A DNA stretch of 64,000 nucleotides from Ascaphus truei (GCA_036426205.1 CM071570.1:142344563-142408562), one strand, 5' to 3'; counted from the first letter of the stretch, positions 33,908 to 46,296 are shown. Made by a program: numbers and translations. Notes: generated by a model from the letters alone, not told the origin.

Positions 33908-34010
33908 GTAATATATATATATATATATATATATAGATATATATATATATATATATCTATATATATATATATATATATAAATATATACACACACACACAC
34001 ATATAACACC
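33908..34010. repeat. (AT)n/(AC)n microsatellite
   Basis: Long AT alternation with a short AC part at the right edge. Confidence 0.95.
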
Positions 34011-34057
34011 AATATACAAAGAAATGTTTAAGGGTTAAAAAAACGTGCTCTAATAAA

Positions 34058-35757
34058 TATACCACTTCTCCATATCAGCCACAGTAAAATAAAATCCTAT
34101 TTCCTAAAAAAATCAAATCTCATCTTCCAATCAAAAGCACAAATGCCAATCAAAACATTGATTTACATTGTATACATGATGCATACAATCTATGCACCAT
34201 GTACACTCTGCCAATCAATGTTAACAATAAAATATTCCAAACAAAATACCATTCACCAAACAAGTATACTAAAAACCAAGCAAGTCAACAGAAATCAATT
34301 AGCATTCATTAATCAAATCCCAAACATTAAAATACCATCCATAACAATTACACAATTAACTATTTCATCGTTACAACAAAAAACAACAAAAAAAGTTCCA
34401 TCAGACAAAATATAAGTACCAAAAGAATACAATATACAAAAGCAAGCCTCACCATGACCTAAAGTACAGCAACACAACACCAAAAATTACATCTATCTAA
34501 TTCCAAAATACATTACAACACACACTTTATGCATAACAGCATGCCAAAACATTTTAAAAAGCATGCGTTTCAGCCAATGAGGGCGAACCTGCCGGGTGAC
34601 GTCATGGCTGCGCCCCAGTCACTCCCCCGTCATGCCCCCCTGTCTTTTCCCCTGAAGCTCACTGCAGACCGGGAACTCAGCTGCACGCGCCGCCAGCCTC
34701 CAGGTGCTTATCAGCACAGGCACTGGGCCGTAGCCTATGGTATCAGGTGCTCCATGTCTTCTGATCTCTCATGGCTTCTTTCAATTATGCTATGTTCAGT
34801 CCCATATCTTTCTTGATGGTATCTAGCCAGCGAGTTTCTTGGGCGGTCTCTTCCTCTTTTACCACCAGTCATTCCAAGCATGACGTCCTTCTCAAGCGAC
34901 TTGCTTCGCATGATGTGATTAAGTAGAGCGCTTTGCTTTGTTATTTTGGCTTCTATTAAATTATCGTTTGGTCCATTCCAGGACTTCTTGGTTCATTATT
35001 CTGGCTGTCCACGGAATGCGCAGCAGATGTCTCCAGCACCATAATTCAAATGCATCAATCTGTCGCCTATCTGTCTTTCCCAGAGTCCAGGTTCGCAGCC
35101 ATACATTGCTATTGGCACAACAATCACACTGACCAATCTGAATTTAGTTGCCAAGCTGATGTCTTTACTCTCTCCAGATTTTGTTCATACTTATCATCGC
35201 ATTTCTTCCAAGTGCTAACCGTCACTAATCTCAGGGGTGCAGTTGCCATCGCAATCATTTTTGGAGCCAAGTAAGATGAAATCTTTAACCACTTCCAATT
35301 TCCTCATATTGATCTTGATATAACATTCACCTTTTTTGCTGTTTACAGGATCTTTGTCTTCTTAATGTTCAGGTGCAATCCCACCTTTTCACTTTCTTCT
35401 TTGACTTTCCATGATCAGATGTTCTAGATCCTTCTTGTTTTCAGCCAGCAGTGGTATTTCGTCGGCATATCGGAGGTTGTTGATGTTTCTGCCTCCTATT
35501 TTCACGCCAATCTGGGACTCATCCAGGCCTGCTCGCCACATGACAGCTTCTGCATACATGTTGAAAGCTGCTGGTATAGGATGCATCCTTGGCATGTGCA
35601 CTTTCCGATCTTGAGCCAATCCGTGTCTCCATATAAATTCGGACTGTAGCTTCTTGATATTGATTGAGTGATCTTATATGTTCGGTGTCAGGTAAGGTGG
35701 TGTGCCCATTTCCTTCAGGCAGTCCAGAGCTTGTTTGCTCAATTACATCAAACGCCT
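34058..35757. repeat. 1.7-kb direct duplication, unit 1
   Basis: Matches 35758-37465 almost base for base; both begin TATACCACTTCTCCATATCA and end in the phrase CATCAAACGCCT. Unit 1 is 1700 bp and unit 2 is 1708 bp. The differences are dominated by single-base gains and losses, many in homopolymers. The duplication border lies inside a LINE ORF. Confidence 0.9.
34740..35757 (-). pseudogene. RTE/BovB-like LINE, duplicated 3' half (unit 1)
   Basis: The minus strand carries the end of the RT: GLDESQIGVKIGGRNINNLR, then YADE in place of the catalytic YADD, then ENKKDLEHLIM. More indels are present than in the copy at 36430-38690. The upstream part is missing because the duplication border cuts it. 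Confidence 0.75.
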
Positions 35758-37465
35758 TATACCACTTCTCCATATCAGCCACAGTAAAATAAAATCCTAT
35801 TTCCTAAAAAAATCAAATCTCATCTTCCAATCAAAAGCATCAAATGCCAATCAAAACATTGAATTTACATTGTATACATGATGCATACAATCTATGCACC
35901 ATGTACACTCTGCCAATCAATGTTAACAATAAAATATTCCAAACAAAATACCATTAAATCCAAACAAGTATACTATTTAAACCAAGCAAGTCAACAGAAA
36001 TCAATTAGCATTCATTAATCAAATCCCAAAACAATTAAAATACCATCCATAACAATTACACAATTAACTATTTCATCGTTACACAAAAAAAGTTACCATC
36101 AGACAAAATATAAGTACCAAAAAGAATACAATATACAAAAGCAAGCCTCACCATGACCTAAAGTACAGCAAACAACACCAAAAATTACATCTATCTAATT
36201 CCAAAATACATTACACACACATTTATGCATAACAGCATAGCCAAAACATTTTAAAAGAGCATGCGTTTCAGCCAATGAGGGCGAACCTGCCGGGTGACGT
36301 CATGGCTGCGCCCCAGTCACTCCCCCGTCATGCCCCCCTGTCTTTTCCCCTGAAGCTCACTGCAGACCGGGGAACTCAGCTGCACGCGCCGCCAGCCTCG
36401 CAGGTGCTTATGCAGCACAGGCACTGGGGCCGTAGCCTATGGATCAGGGTGCTCCATGTCTTCTGATCTCTCATGGCTTCTTTCAATTATGCTATGTTCA
36501 GTCCAGTATCTTTCTTGATGGTATCTAGCCAGCGAGTTCTTGGGCGGTCTCTTCCTCTTTTACCACCAGTCATTCCAAGCATGACGTCCTTCTCAAGCGA
36601 CTTGCTTCGCATGATGTGATTAAAGTAGGAGCGCTTTTGCTTTGTTATTTTGGCTTCTAATTAAATTATCGGTTTGGTCCATTCCAGGACTTCTTGGTTC
36701 ATTATTCTGGCTGTCCACGGAATGCGCAGCAGATGTCTCCAGCACCATAATTCAAATGCATCAATCTTTCGCCTATCTGTCTTTCCCAGAGTCCAGGTTC
36801 GCAGCCATACATTGCTATTGGCAAAACAATCACACTGACCAATCTGAATTTAGTTGCCAAGCTGATGTCTTTACTCTTCCAGATTTTGTTCATACTTATC
36901 ATCGCATTTCTTCCAAGTGCTAACCGTCACTTAATCTCAGGGGTGCAGTTGCCATCGCAATCAATTTTGGAGCCAAGTAAGATGAAATCTTTAACCACTT
37001 CAATTTCCTCACTATTGATCTTGATATTAACATTCACCTTTTTTGCTGTTTACAGGATCTTTGTCTTCTTAATGTTCAGGTGCAATCCCACCTTTTCACT
37101 TTCTTCTTTGACTTTCATGATCAGATGTTCTAGATCCTTCTTGTTTTCAGCCAGCAGGGTAGTATCGTCGGCATATCGGAGGTTGTTGATGTTTCTGCCT
37201 CCTATTTTCACGCCAATCTGGGACTCATCCAGGCCTGCTCGCCACATGACAGCTTCTGCATACATGTTGAAAGCTGCTGGTGATAGGATGCATCCTTGGC
37301 ATGTGCACTTTCCGATCTTGAGCCAATCCGTGTCTCCATATAGAATTCGGACTGTAGCTTCTTGATATTGATTGAGTGATCTTATATGTTCGGTCAGGTA
37401 AGGTGGTGTGCCCATTTCCTTCAGGCAGGTCCAGAGCTTGTTGTGCTCAATTACATCAAACGCCT
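35758..37465. repeat. 1.7-kb direct duplication, unit 2
   Basis: Partner of unit 1. Here the LINE continues uninterrupted to the right, so unit 2 is likely the authentic copy. Confidence 0.9.
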
Positions 37466-38690
37466 TTGAATAATCGATGAAAAACATGTAGATCTTTCTA
37501 ATACTCCCTGTTTTTTTCCATAATTCATCGAAGGTTGGCAATGTGATCACGAGTGCCTCTGCCTTTCCTGAAGCCCACTTGCACATGTGGCATTTCCCTA
37601 TCGACAGTTGTACTCAAGCGTCGTTGGATAATCTTCAGAAGGATTTTGCTTGCATGTGGTATCAAGGCTATGGTGCGGTAATTCGAGCAATGCTTCTTGT
37701 CACCCTTCTTCGGAATTGGGATGAATACTGCTCTTTTCCATTCTTTTGGCCACTCACACGTGCTCCATATGCGTTTACATAATGCTGTTAATTCTGCCGC
37801 TGTATGGGCTTGAGCAATTCTGCTGGTATGCCGTCGATACCTGGGGATTTTCCGTTGCCTAATTGCTTCATTGCCCATACGACTTCTTCCTCCATTACAT
37901 CTGGCTCCAGTTCCAGTGTCTCATTCTCCTCCGTCGGATGGTTGTGATATTCACTTTCATACAACTTCTCTGTGTATTCCTTCCATCGATCGCGTATTGT
38001 TTGCTGGTCATGCAATTCCTGGCCATTGCTCCCATGAACTATTGCCCTCCGAGTCTTGAATGTTGATCGTGCCCTCTTCACGTGTGTATAGAGTTCTCGC
38101 GTATGAACTTTCCTGTTCGCTTCCTCCATCTTCTGGCACTGTTCATTCCAGTAGTTCTTTGTCCTTTCTAGCCTTTCTTTGGAATTCTGCATTCAGTCTA
38201 CTGAAATTTTCTCTGTTCCCAGTAGCTTTGGCCTTCCTTATCTCTTCTGCGTTACTGCTGGTCTAATCGGAGAACCATTTGGCTTATTTTGATGGTTTCT
38301 TGTATGGGACATGTTCTAAGGCTGTTACGATAACTCATGCTTTCACTCCTCCCCACAGCTCGTCTGGATGCCTCTCTTCTGTAGCAAGGAGGCCGATTCT
38401 GTTCTTTACTTCAACGGCATAGCAGGTGCTGATCTTGTCTGTATCAAATTTCTTTTGTGGCTGCTGTATGTTTGGTTTTACAGAATCTGAGTTTGACTGT
38501 GGCTACCAGCAGTTGGTGATCTGAACCGCAATCAGCACCAGGGTATGTCTTCACAGCCAAGATCGAGCTCTGCTAATTCTTCTGACACAGGATGTAGTTG
38601 ATTTGTTTTCTGTATTCTCCACTTGGTGATGTCCAGGTGTACATCCATTTGGGTTGTTCAAACCAAGTGTTGGTAATTGCTAGCTGATGT
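36430..38690 (-). mobile_element. RTE-clade (BovB-like) LINE
   Basis: The minus strand has, from 38690 downwards, the endonuclease end (WTSPSGEYRKQI, then CGSDHQLL in pieces), a linker, the RT start (NGKSPGIDGIPAELLK) and the polymerase core. The 3' end is at about 36430. In the RTE clade these domains form one ORF, and the sequence style is that of BovB/RTE of vertebrates. Confidence 0.82.
37050..38192 (-). pseudogene. RTE LINE reverse transcriptase
   Basis: Three overlapping pieces on the minus strand. 38192-37788 holds the linker and the first RT block. 37878-37525 holds WPKEWKRAVFIPIPKKGD, CSNYRTIALI and ASKILLKIIQRRL. 37586-37050 holds IDYSKAFDVIEHNKLW (first catalytic Asp), QGCILSPAAFNMYAEAV, and YADDTTLLAENKKDLEHLI with the catalytic D-D pair intact, then the thumb. 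Frame changes occur at about 37800 and 37560. All catalytic blocks can be read, so damage is light, but the ORF is broken. Confidence 0.85.
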
Positions 38691-38820
38691 TTTTGATTAA
38701 GTCTAATTATACAAAAAATCTTTTTTTATAAATATAGCTTTGTATAATTAGACTGTTATCTAACCTACTGTACTTGCACCATGATTTCTACTTTATATCT
38801 GTAAATACAATCATTTAGAT

Positions 38821-39132
38821 CAGTGGTCTTCAAACTTTTCAGTACGAGGGACACATCGTATATTCTACACATTTACGTGGGCTAAAGAAAAAAATATTTT
38901 TATAATTTTTATATATTTAACAAATGAATGAATACGTTTTATTAGGATCTTTTTGGGGTAATCAGCATGATATGATCCAGAACAAAAGAGAAATGTGACA
39001 ATTACAAAGAAAGGATGCCGTGCTTACATTGGGAAATTATACATAATGAGCAAATATATATATATTTCAAGTTGCTGCGGGCTGGATAAAAACTTGTGGG
39101 GGGCCTGATGTGGCGTAGTTCGGAGACCCCTG
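38821..39132. mobile_element. hAT-type non-autonomous element (312 bp)
   Basis: Ends CAGTGGTCTTCAAACTTTT and GTAGTTCGGAGACCCCTG are imperfect inverted repeats of the hAT kind. The flanks ATTTAGAT (38813-38820) and GTTTAGAT (39133-39140) match at 7 of 8 positions. The interior is AT-rich with no transposase. Confidence 0.85.
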
Positions 39133-39207
39133 GTTTAGATCAAACACACTGCACTAGTATACATAGTGCAAGGTACAGTCATGAGTGGAAGTCATCAGAA
39201 AATGATC

Positions 39208-39261
39208 TCTCTCTCTCTCTCTCTCTCTCTCGCTCGCTATCTCTCTCTCTCTCTCTCTCTT

Positions 39262-39310
<49 letters not shown>
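39208..39310. repeat. (CT)n microsatellite
   Basis: About 100 bp of CT with few interruptions; it yields a spurious Ser-Leu repeat frame. Confidence 0.97.
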
Positions 39311-39313
<3 letters not shown>

Positions 39314-41072
39314 TTTACAGCTCTTTTTACTGCTGTACTTTCACTTTAAGGAAGTGAGGTACTGTGCAAGGAATAGAAAATGGGAAGACAAAAAAAAAAA
39401 CCTCCAAAGACTTCTAGTCTTTAAGTATTCAGCCTCAGATGCTGCACATGGAAATTAATTTGTTTTTAGTTGAGTAACAAATGGTTTTTAATTTTCTTGT
39501 TTTTTTTTTATGTCCTTTGAAACTGTTCATATTGTTAGTAGGTATGGTTAAAAAGTAACAGTGAGAAATAGATTTCATGCTCTATTTATTCAAGCTGACT
39601 TTGAATTTGTCCTTATGAAAACTATCACATGAACACCAAACAAACTTCCCACAATACTGCCGTGGCAAATATACAAGTGTATCCCACAGGTGCCCTCATC
39701 TGTGATGAAATATTCACACTTCATTATTTATTTATGCAAATGCCTCCAAAAAAGATCTTACTGTGGGTGCAATACTTAATCAAATGTGCATTCTCATTCT
39801 GCATTTACCTGCTAATTTTTATTCTATAAATGCCTCTTTGGCTAGCAATTTAACTGATTAGATGCCAGTCTCATGGTCAAGATCTTCCAGGCACTACTGT
39901 AGGCAATGCCCCTTACATTTGTTAGATTAGTTTGTTGAACTGCACACAATCCAATAATAGTTAGTGTGCAAACTAGGATGAAGTATGTTGAGTTCCTTCC
40001 GCCATATGATTGTGAATTTTGTCTTCCTGCAAAGAATTGCACAGTCTGTAAGTAATAGTATTTCACTTACATGGTTGGAAAAAAGTTTTAGGGTAAACTC
40101 AATGCTTTGTTAGCATGCCAAACCAGAAAGGAGATTACATGATAATGGTGTCAAAGAAAGTCAAACCTGAAGGAAGGGAGAGAGCGTTCTAATTTAAATA
40201 TTCAGTCACTAATATACCTGCCTGTCACTTACGGCACCCAGCTAGCATGCAACCTGCATATGGGACAAGGGTTAATACTCAAGCCCGCAAGCGATTCCAC
40301 TTTTCACCTCCGCAAACGTCTGTCAAAGGGACAATATTTCCTCTACAGGATCAAGGATTAATATACAGCTCTAAACTGCCCCACTCTTCATCTTCGCAAA
40401 GGTCCCTCAAATGAGTTATATCTCTCCTCAATCCGTCCCAATATACCACCGCCACAAACAGAAAACAAGTGATCATGTGACTTAGATATGCAACCAGGGT
40501 TAATACACACGGCTACTCTAGCCACCCCACCTTTCTCCTCCGCAAGGAACCAGAGAGTTAATATTAACCCCTACTCAATTGCAAATCATATCTATCCACT
40601 GCCAAAACGTGAGGGTATGAAAATATGATCAAATATATCAGACTAATATTTGCCAGGGCCCCAGGTCCCTGTTTATTATAGAAAACACTATGCACTATAC
40701 ACACCAAAATCAGTTGTAGCAAAAATGTGTCCGAATCATAATTACTCTCCCCAGAGCGTGCAATCAGATAATTCAGAGCCCAAAGCATTACTTATTAAAT
40801 GTTTTAATATATATAAAAATACAATGCTTAGATTACAGAAAAGGTATTACAAAAAACATACAGTTACAATACAAAGCATAACAGCTTCTTAAAATAAAAG
40901 GGTAGAACAGACAGAAAATCCTATACTTTACCAAATCCTATGGATTTTCCCCAGAGAGGCCACTGGCTCAGAAAAGGAGGTCTCATGTGCTTTGTCCAAA
41001 ACATGCCTCTAGTGATATCTGATTTTTAAAATATTTTGCCATGACTTATATACATTCTATCCTCATGGCAAT
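39311..41072. other. Non-coding sequence
   Basis: AT-rich. Three loosely similar blocks of about 120 bp at 40270-40560 share CACC/CTCCGCAA and GGGTTAATA phrases. No gene recognised. Confidence 0.4.
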
Positions 41073-41077
41073 GGCAT

Positions 41078-42056
41078 TGTAACGGATCGGGGGACTCGCG
41101 CTTCCCAGCGTGTCCCCATCACCCCAGGTCCCACGGCGCCTTGCTGCCCCACTTCCCTACATCCCACTCTCTCTCCTCCTCCTCTTTAACCCGTCACTCC
41201 GCGGCACGGTCCGCACGCCCAGGCACACGTTCAGGGCATGCGCGCAGTTCCCTCACTAGGCACGCGCGCTCCCGATCGCTTGTCACTCATCGAGTGACAC
41301 ACACCCCTCGGCGTGCCTCCGTCATCCCAGCCCTTGCCATACCTGCCTCCTCCGCTTCCCCTTTCCTTCTGCCGAGCACCTCCTCCACGATGCACCCTCC
41401 ACGCTCTGGTACACACGCGGTACGCGCGCATAACAACCTTACTGAAGGCGCGCGTACCCGCTCTAGTTATCAGCCCTCCCCATGCACTGGCTCCGCCCCC
41501 CTTTGCTTGCAGGCTATTACCCTGGAATACCTCCCTGTCTCCTCCCCTGCTCACTCTGACCTATCCCTACAATTACCCACTCAAACCTCTGCTCCACCTC
41601 TCACCCCTATTGGCCATTCTTCCTATATAACCTCACTCTGTCCTCTCAGTCCTTGCTCTGCATAGCTTTCCTGTAGCTCCTGTGTGTGCAGTGTCTATGC
41701 CTAGCTCCCTTGTCTGTTTCAGCTCTGGTTCCTGTCCCTGCCCCTGTTTGGATTCCTTTGGTTTGAACTTGAACTCTGCTTTGGACTAGACTACGCTGCC
41801 TTCTCCTGCCCTTGAACCCTGGCTTTTGGACATCACTACGTTGCTCTCTCCAACCCCTGAACTCTGACTCTTGGACATTACCCTCTGACCTCTGGCACCC
41901 TGGACTCAGCAAGTATAACGTTAACCTTTACTCACCAGGCCCGGCAACGCAATTTACCACACTCCGGGCACGCCCTCACTGCTGTGGGTGCGTGTTATAC
42001 CCTTACCCACCTCAGTACTGGGGACTGGCCAGGTCTGCGGGCATACAGGCGTTACA
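41078..42056 (+). repeat. 5' LTR of the sushi-type element
   Basis: Starts TGTAACGGATC and ends GGCGTTACA. Contains TATATAA at 41634-41640. Nearly identical to 46297-47271. Confidence 0.93.
41609..41640 (+). promoter_or_regulatory. LTR promoter: inverted CCAAT and TATA box
   Basis: ATTGG at 41609-41613 and TATATAA at 41634-41640. In the 3' LTR the TATA position reads CATATGTAA, so only the 5' LTR keeps a good TATA box. Confidence 0.55.
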
Positions 42057-42058
42057 TT

Positions 42059-42963
42059 ATGCAGAGCCCAACAAATGCAGACCCCCCTGAGGTGGGCCAA
42101 GGTGTCTCTATGGAACATTGGCAATTCCTAAGCGATCAACTTACTAATGCTACACAGAAACTTTCTAATTTATCTCATCGGAAATCCCCTGTGGCACTGT
42201 CACCCCCGGGCCTAGTGCTGATAAGCAACCCGGGGCCACGTATTCCACCCCCAAACCAGTATGATGGGGACCCCTTCGCTTGACGAGGATTCCTGAACCA
42301 ATGTGACATCCAGTTCGAGATGTCCCCGTCCCACTTTCCCACTGGTCGTACCAAGGTGGCTTACATCTATGCCCTAATCCCTGGCGACGCCCTCGCTTGG
42401 GCTTCTCCTCTCTGGGAACACAGACCATATTTAACTCAAGATTACCCCAAATTCCGGCATGAGTTCCAACTGGTTTTTGACACACCAGCGCTTAGGGAGA
42501 CTGCCGCTTATTCCTTGTTTCATCTCTCCCAGGCTCGTAGGTCAGCTGCAAGATACGTGGTGGAGTTCCGCACCATCGCTGCAGAAACCCAGTGGAACGA
42601 TGAGGCTCTCGCTGCGGCATACTGGCACGGTTTGTCCGAATCTCTCAAGGATGACCTTGCAGCTCACGCTCGGCCTTCATCCCTTGAGGAACTCATTGCT
42701 CTCAGTATCCGGATGGATCAGCACACCCAACAACGACGCCACAAGCGTCACCGTTCTCGTTCTCTCTCGTCCCTGTCTGTTTCTCCTAGGTCTCCTCTGT
42801 TGATCATCCCTGCGTTGGACGCCCCTGAACCGATGCAAATCGGTAGCCAACAGCTTCGGGCCGCTGAGAAAGCATGACGCCGTGATGAGTGTCTCTGCTA
42901 CTACTGCGGTTCCCCAGAACACCAACTTTATCACTGCCGCTTGAAACCAGGAAATGGGAATGC
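42059..42963 (+). pseudogene. Gag of the sushi-type element
   Basis: The start codon lies three bases after the 5' LTR. The capsid part (DIQFEMSPSHFPTGRTKVAY, then IPGDALAWASPLWE) is typical of sushi/PEG10-type Gag. A CCHC zinc knuckle (C-YY-C-GSPE-H-QLYH-C) lies at 42896-42937. Two in-frame stops, at 42281 and 42875, are both TGA where CGA (Arg) would fit, as expected from CpG decay. A further stop ends the frame at about 42970. The following protease is in the -1 frame, which fits the Gag-Pol frameshift known for sushi-ichi. The primer binding site is not clear. Confidence 0.85.
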
Positions 42964-43069
42964 CCAGTAAAGGTAGAGGGGCTTCTACTGGGTACTATTT
43001 CTCCTTGCCCCTCTCTCCCTAAGGATCTACCGAAGAAGTTACTACTCCCCATAACTCTTGTGGGTCCTG

Positions 43070-43380
43070 ATCTTCAAGTATAAGTTGAAGCATTCATCGA
43101 CTCTGGGTCTGGTGGTAACTTTCTTGATCACGCCTTCGCTTGCAACAACCAAATCCCGTTAGTCAAGAAAAAGTCGCCCATCGGCCTGGAGGCAATCGAC
43201 GGTCGACCGCTCCAAACAGCCTTCATCATTTGGGAGTCTATTCCACTTACCATGACCACCGCGGATGGTCACGGTCTTCGATGTTTTCAACTCCCCCACT
43301 GTCCAGGTTATTCTGGGATTGCCGTGGCTCCAGCTTCACAACTCGCGTATTGATTGGACCAATGTTTTGCCGATCCAATG
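43070..43380 (+). pseudogene. Protease of the sushi-type element
   Basis: VEAFIDSGSGGNFLDHAFA carries the active-site DSG at 43099-43107. The domain tail VILGLPWLQLHN (near 43310-43345) is in another frame, so there is an indel between about 43200 and 43265. It lies in the -1 frame relative to Gag. Confidence 0.8.
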
Positions 43381-44420
43381 GGCTGCTACCTCAGAGAAGA
43401 CAGTTACTCCTTCTGTTGCCGTGCTCGCTGGCCTCGACACTACCTCATCTTCCCACTCCGCTTTGCCAAAGGCATACCATGATTACTTAGATGTCATCAA
43501 TAAGACTCAGGCTGAGGTGTTACCCCCTCATCGTTCTTATGACTGTCCTATTGATTTAATTCCTGGAACCATACTCCCCAAGTCTAAGTATTACCCCTTA
43601 TCTGTGCCCGAGACGGAAGCGATGACGACATACATCCAGGAGAATCTTAAGAAGGGTTCATCCGGAATTCCACCTCACCTGTCGGGGCAGGCTTCTTCTT
43701 CGTGAGAAAGAAGGATGGCTCTTTAAGACCCTGTATCGACTTCCGTGGGCTCAACAAAATTACGGTAAAAAAACGGTACCTCCTTCCTTTAATTTCAGAA
43801 CTCTTCGACCGTCTACAAATAGCCTCTATATTCTCCAAACTCGATTTGAGAGGAGCCTACAATCTCATTCGAATAAGAGACCGGGACGAATGGAAAATCG
43901 CGTTTAATACGCGTTCGGGTCATTATGAATATTTAGTGATGCCGTTCGGCCTATGCAATGCCCCTGCTGTTTTCCAAGAGTTCATGAACGATATCTTCCG
44001 GGACATTTTGGGAACGTTCATCATTGTATATTTGGACGACATCCTCATTTTCTCCAAAAGCTTGGAGGAGCACATTCGCCATACCAAGTTGGTTCTTTCT
44101 CGGCTTCGTGCTAATCGCCTCTACGCGAAAATGGAGAAATGTCTTTTCCACCAATCTTCCACAGCCTTCTTAGGCTATATAATCTCTGACAAAGTCTTCA
44201 CCATGGACCCTGAGAAATTGAAGTCTGTACTCAACTGGCCGTTGCCGAATTCCCTCAAGGCCGTGCAACGCTTCCTTGGCTTTGCTAATTACTATCGGAA
44301 ATTCATCCGTAACTTCTCCACTATTGCTCTACCTATCACTGCCCTGACCAAGAAAGGTGCTGATCCGACTGTCTGATCCCCCAAAGCCATCGAAGCCTTC
44401 GAGTTCCTCAAAAAAGTCTT
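43380..44420 (+). pseudogene. Reverse transcriptase of the sushi-type element
   Basis: After a lead-in (HRSYDCPIDLIPGTILPKSK) a one-base loss near 43651 shifts the frame. Then follow [33 protein letters not shown] (first Asp), [19 protein letters not shown] and [11 protein letters not shown] (44020-44055, catalytic pair intact), and the thumb [20 protein letters not shown] at 44374, where Trp is expected, interrupts the connection to RNase H in the same frame. Confidence 0.93.
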
Positions 44421-44421
44421 C

Positions 44422-44838
44422 GTGTCTGCCCCCATCCTTCGGCATCCAGATACTTCTCTTCCTTTTACTTTAGAAGTAGACACCTCTGATGTGGGAGCCG
44501 GCGCAGTGTTGTCTCAGAGATCTTCTCCACAGGAAAAACTCTATCCGTGTGGATTCTTTTCCAGGAAGTTCTCTTCGTCCGAGAGAAATTATGATGTCGG
44601 GAACCGTGAGCTTTTGGCCATCAAATTGGCCCTACAAGAATGGAGACATCTCCTCGAGGGTACCAAGGAGCCAGTAGCCATCCTCACCGATCACAAAAAC
44701 ATATTGTACATTGAGGGGGCTCGTCGTTTGGGATCCCGTCAAGCTCGTTGGACTTTGTTCTTCTCTCGATTCAATTATACAATCTCTTATAATCCTGGCC
44801 CCAAGAATATCAAGGCCAACGCTATCTCTCGCCAGTAG
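44422..44838 (+). pseudogene. RNase H of the sushi-type element
   Basis: [18 protein letters not shown] holds the first catalytic Asp, [12 protein letters not shown] the Glu and ILTDHKNI the second Asp. The final block reads KANAISR where KADALSR is usual, so the fourth catalytic Asp is Asn. A TAG stop at 44836 follows. Confidence 0.88.
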
Positions 44839-44919
44839 TCTACGGAGAACGAATCTAACGAATCTTCGGAGACGATTCTTCCCGCTAAGTGTATTATTTC
44901 CGCGAATAACTTTGATGTC

Positions 44920-46100
44920 TTGGATGAAATCAGTAAAGCCCAGGCTCATATTCCTAGGAGATTTAAGGTGCCAGAAGGACGATTGTATGCTGCCCCGCGT
45001 TTTTGCCATAAAATTCTTCTGTGGGGACATTCTTCTAGATCTGCTTGTCATCCAGGCTTCAAGAGGAAAGTAGACCTTATCAAACGGTGGCCTAAAATGA
45101 ACAAAGACATTTTTGATTTCACCAGAGCTTGTCCGGTCTGTGCCCAGAGCAAATCCGCCCGACACAAACCTTCTGGTCTCCTCATGCCTCTTCCCATTCC
45201 GGAACAACCTTGGAAAAATATCTCCATGGACTTTATTGTGGAACTTCCCAATTCTAAAGGGACGAATACGATCTTTGTGGTAGTGGACAGGTTTTCCAAG
45301 CACATACACTTTATACCCCTCAAGGGTCTTCCCAATTCAGCTACCTTGCCAGACGTTTTTTCTAAGGAAATTTTCAGATTACACGGTGTACCTATTTCGA
45401 TTGTTTCAGACAGAGGTACTCAATTCATTTCTAAGTTTTGGCGAGCTTTTTCTCAGAGACTTGGCATTTCCCTTCTATTTCCTCGGGTTATCACCCACAA
45501 ACAAACGTCAGACGGACAGAATGAATCAGACTCTGGAACAGTATCTCAGATGCTTCGTTTCTGAATCTCAAGACAATTGGTGGATATATTATCCTGGGCT
45601 GAGTTTGCTATTAACTCATTAAAAAACGAGTCCACGCAAGAGTCACCTTTTTTCATTAACTATGGATTCCATCCCAGCAGTCTTCCCCTCTCCTCCCTCC
45701 CCTCTGGTGTTCCCGCAGCAGATTCTCACATTTTTAATCTTCAAAATTCTTGGAAAAAGTTCCTAAAGGCTTTGCAAGGTTCTGTTCAAAGACAAAAGAC
45801 GCAAGCAGATCGGCGATGTCAAGTGGGTCCAGAATTCAAACCCGGAGAAAGAGTTTGGCTATCTTCTAAGAATATCAAGCTCAAGACTCCTTCCCAGAAA
45901 CTGGCCCCGAGATTCTTGGGTCCTTTCAAGGTCCTCGAAAGGATCAACCCGGTCGCGTACCGACTTGCACTTCCTCCTACCATGAAGATACCCTCTGTAT
46001 TCCATGTATCTCTACTTAAGCCCTTGATCCAGAGTGCCCATTTTCCGGACCGCCCTCAGAGACCTAGACCTGTCATCATACAAGGACAACAAGAATTCGA
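44920..46100 (+). pseudogene. Integrase of the sushi-type element
   Basis: The zinc-binding HHCC is present (WGHSS, CHPG, CPVC). The core has SMDFIVELP (first Asp) and SDRGTQF (second Asp). The catalytic Glu region at 45490-45580 is in a shifted frame and reads TDRMNQTLEQYLR, so Glu is replaced by Asp or displaced by the indel. The frame then returns (ILSWAEFAINS) and runs through the C-terminal block (KPGERVWLSSKNIKLK, then FHVSLLKP). Confidence 0.9.
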
Positions 46101-46290
46101 AGTCCATTCTCTATTCTCGCTGGTCCAGGGGCAGACTTCAGTTCCTCGTGCACTGGAAAGGATACAGCCCAGAGGAACGCTCTTGGATACCATCTCATCA
46201 CATTCATGCCCCAGTGCTCGTCAGACAGTTCCGCCGAAAGTTTCCTCATAGACCTTGGGAGGATCGTCTGGAGTCCGATCCTCAAGGGGG
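46085..46290 (+). pseudogene. Chromodomain of the sushi-type integrase
   Basis: ILYSRWSRGRLQFLVHWKGY followed by SPEERSWIPSHHIHAPVLVR is a chromodomain of the chromovirus type, which guides integration by binding chromatin. It is one frame off from the integrase, so an indel lies near 46090. Confidence 0.88.
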
Positions 46291-46296
46291 GGATAC

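Larger units (their letters stand above)
32676..34057. repeat. Palindrome-chain repeat, copy a
   Basis: Begins GGGGGCTATGCACTAAGC and contains consecutive foldbacks: 32963-33231 (arms with AGCTGAACCGCATTGGTTTC and its complement), 33321-33600 (a second, larger one) and 33758-33811. The start in complement matches the right end of the copy at 50737-54600. No transposase is seen; it may be a non-autonomous transposon family built of modules. Confidence 0.65.

Noticed and set aside
39096..39458. Open frame rich in Ser-Leu repeats
   Set aside because: It is a translation of the (CT)n microsatellite and has no flanking coding content.
41141..41665. 174-codon Ser/Pro/Thr-rich frame, repeated at 46.3-46.9 kb
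   Set aside because: It lies within both LTRs of the sushi-type element and is non-coding LTR sequence.
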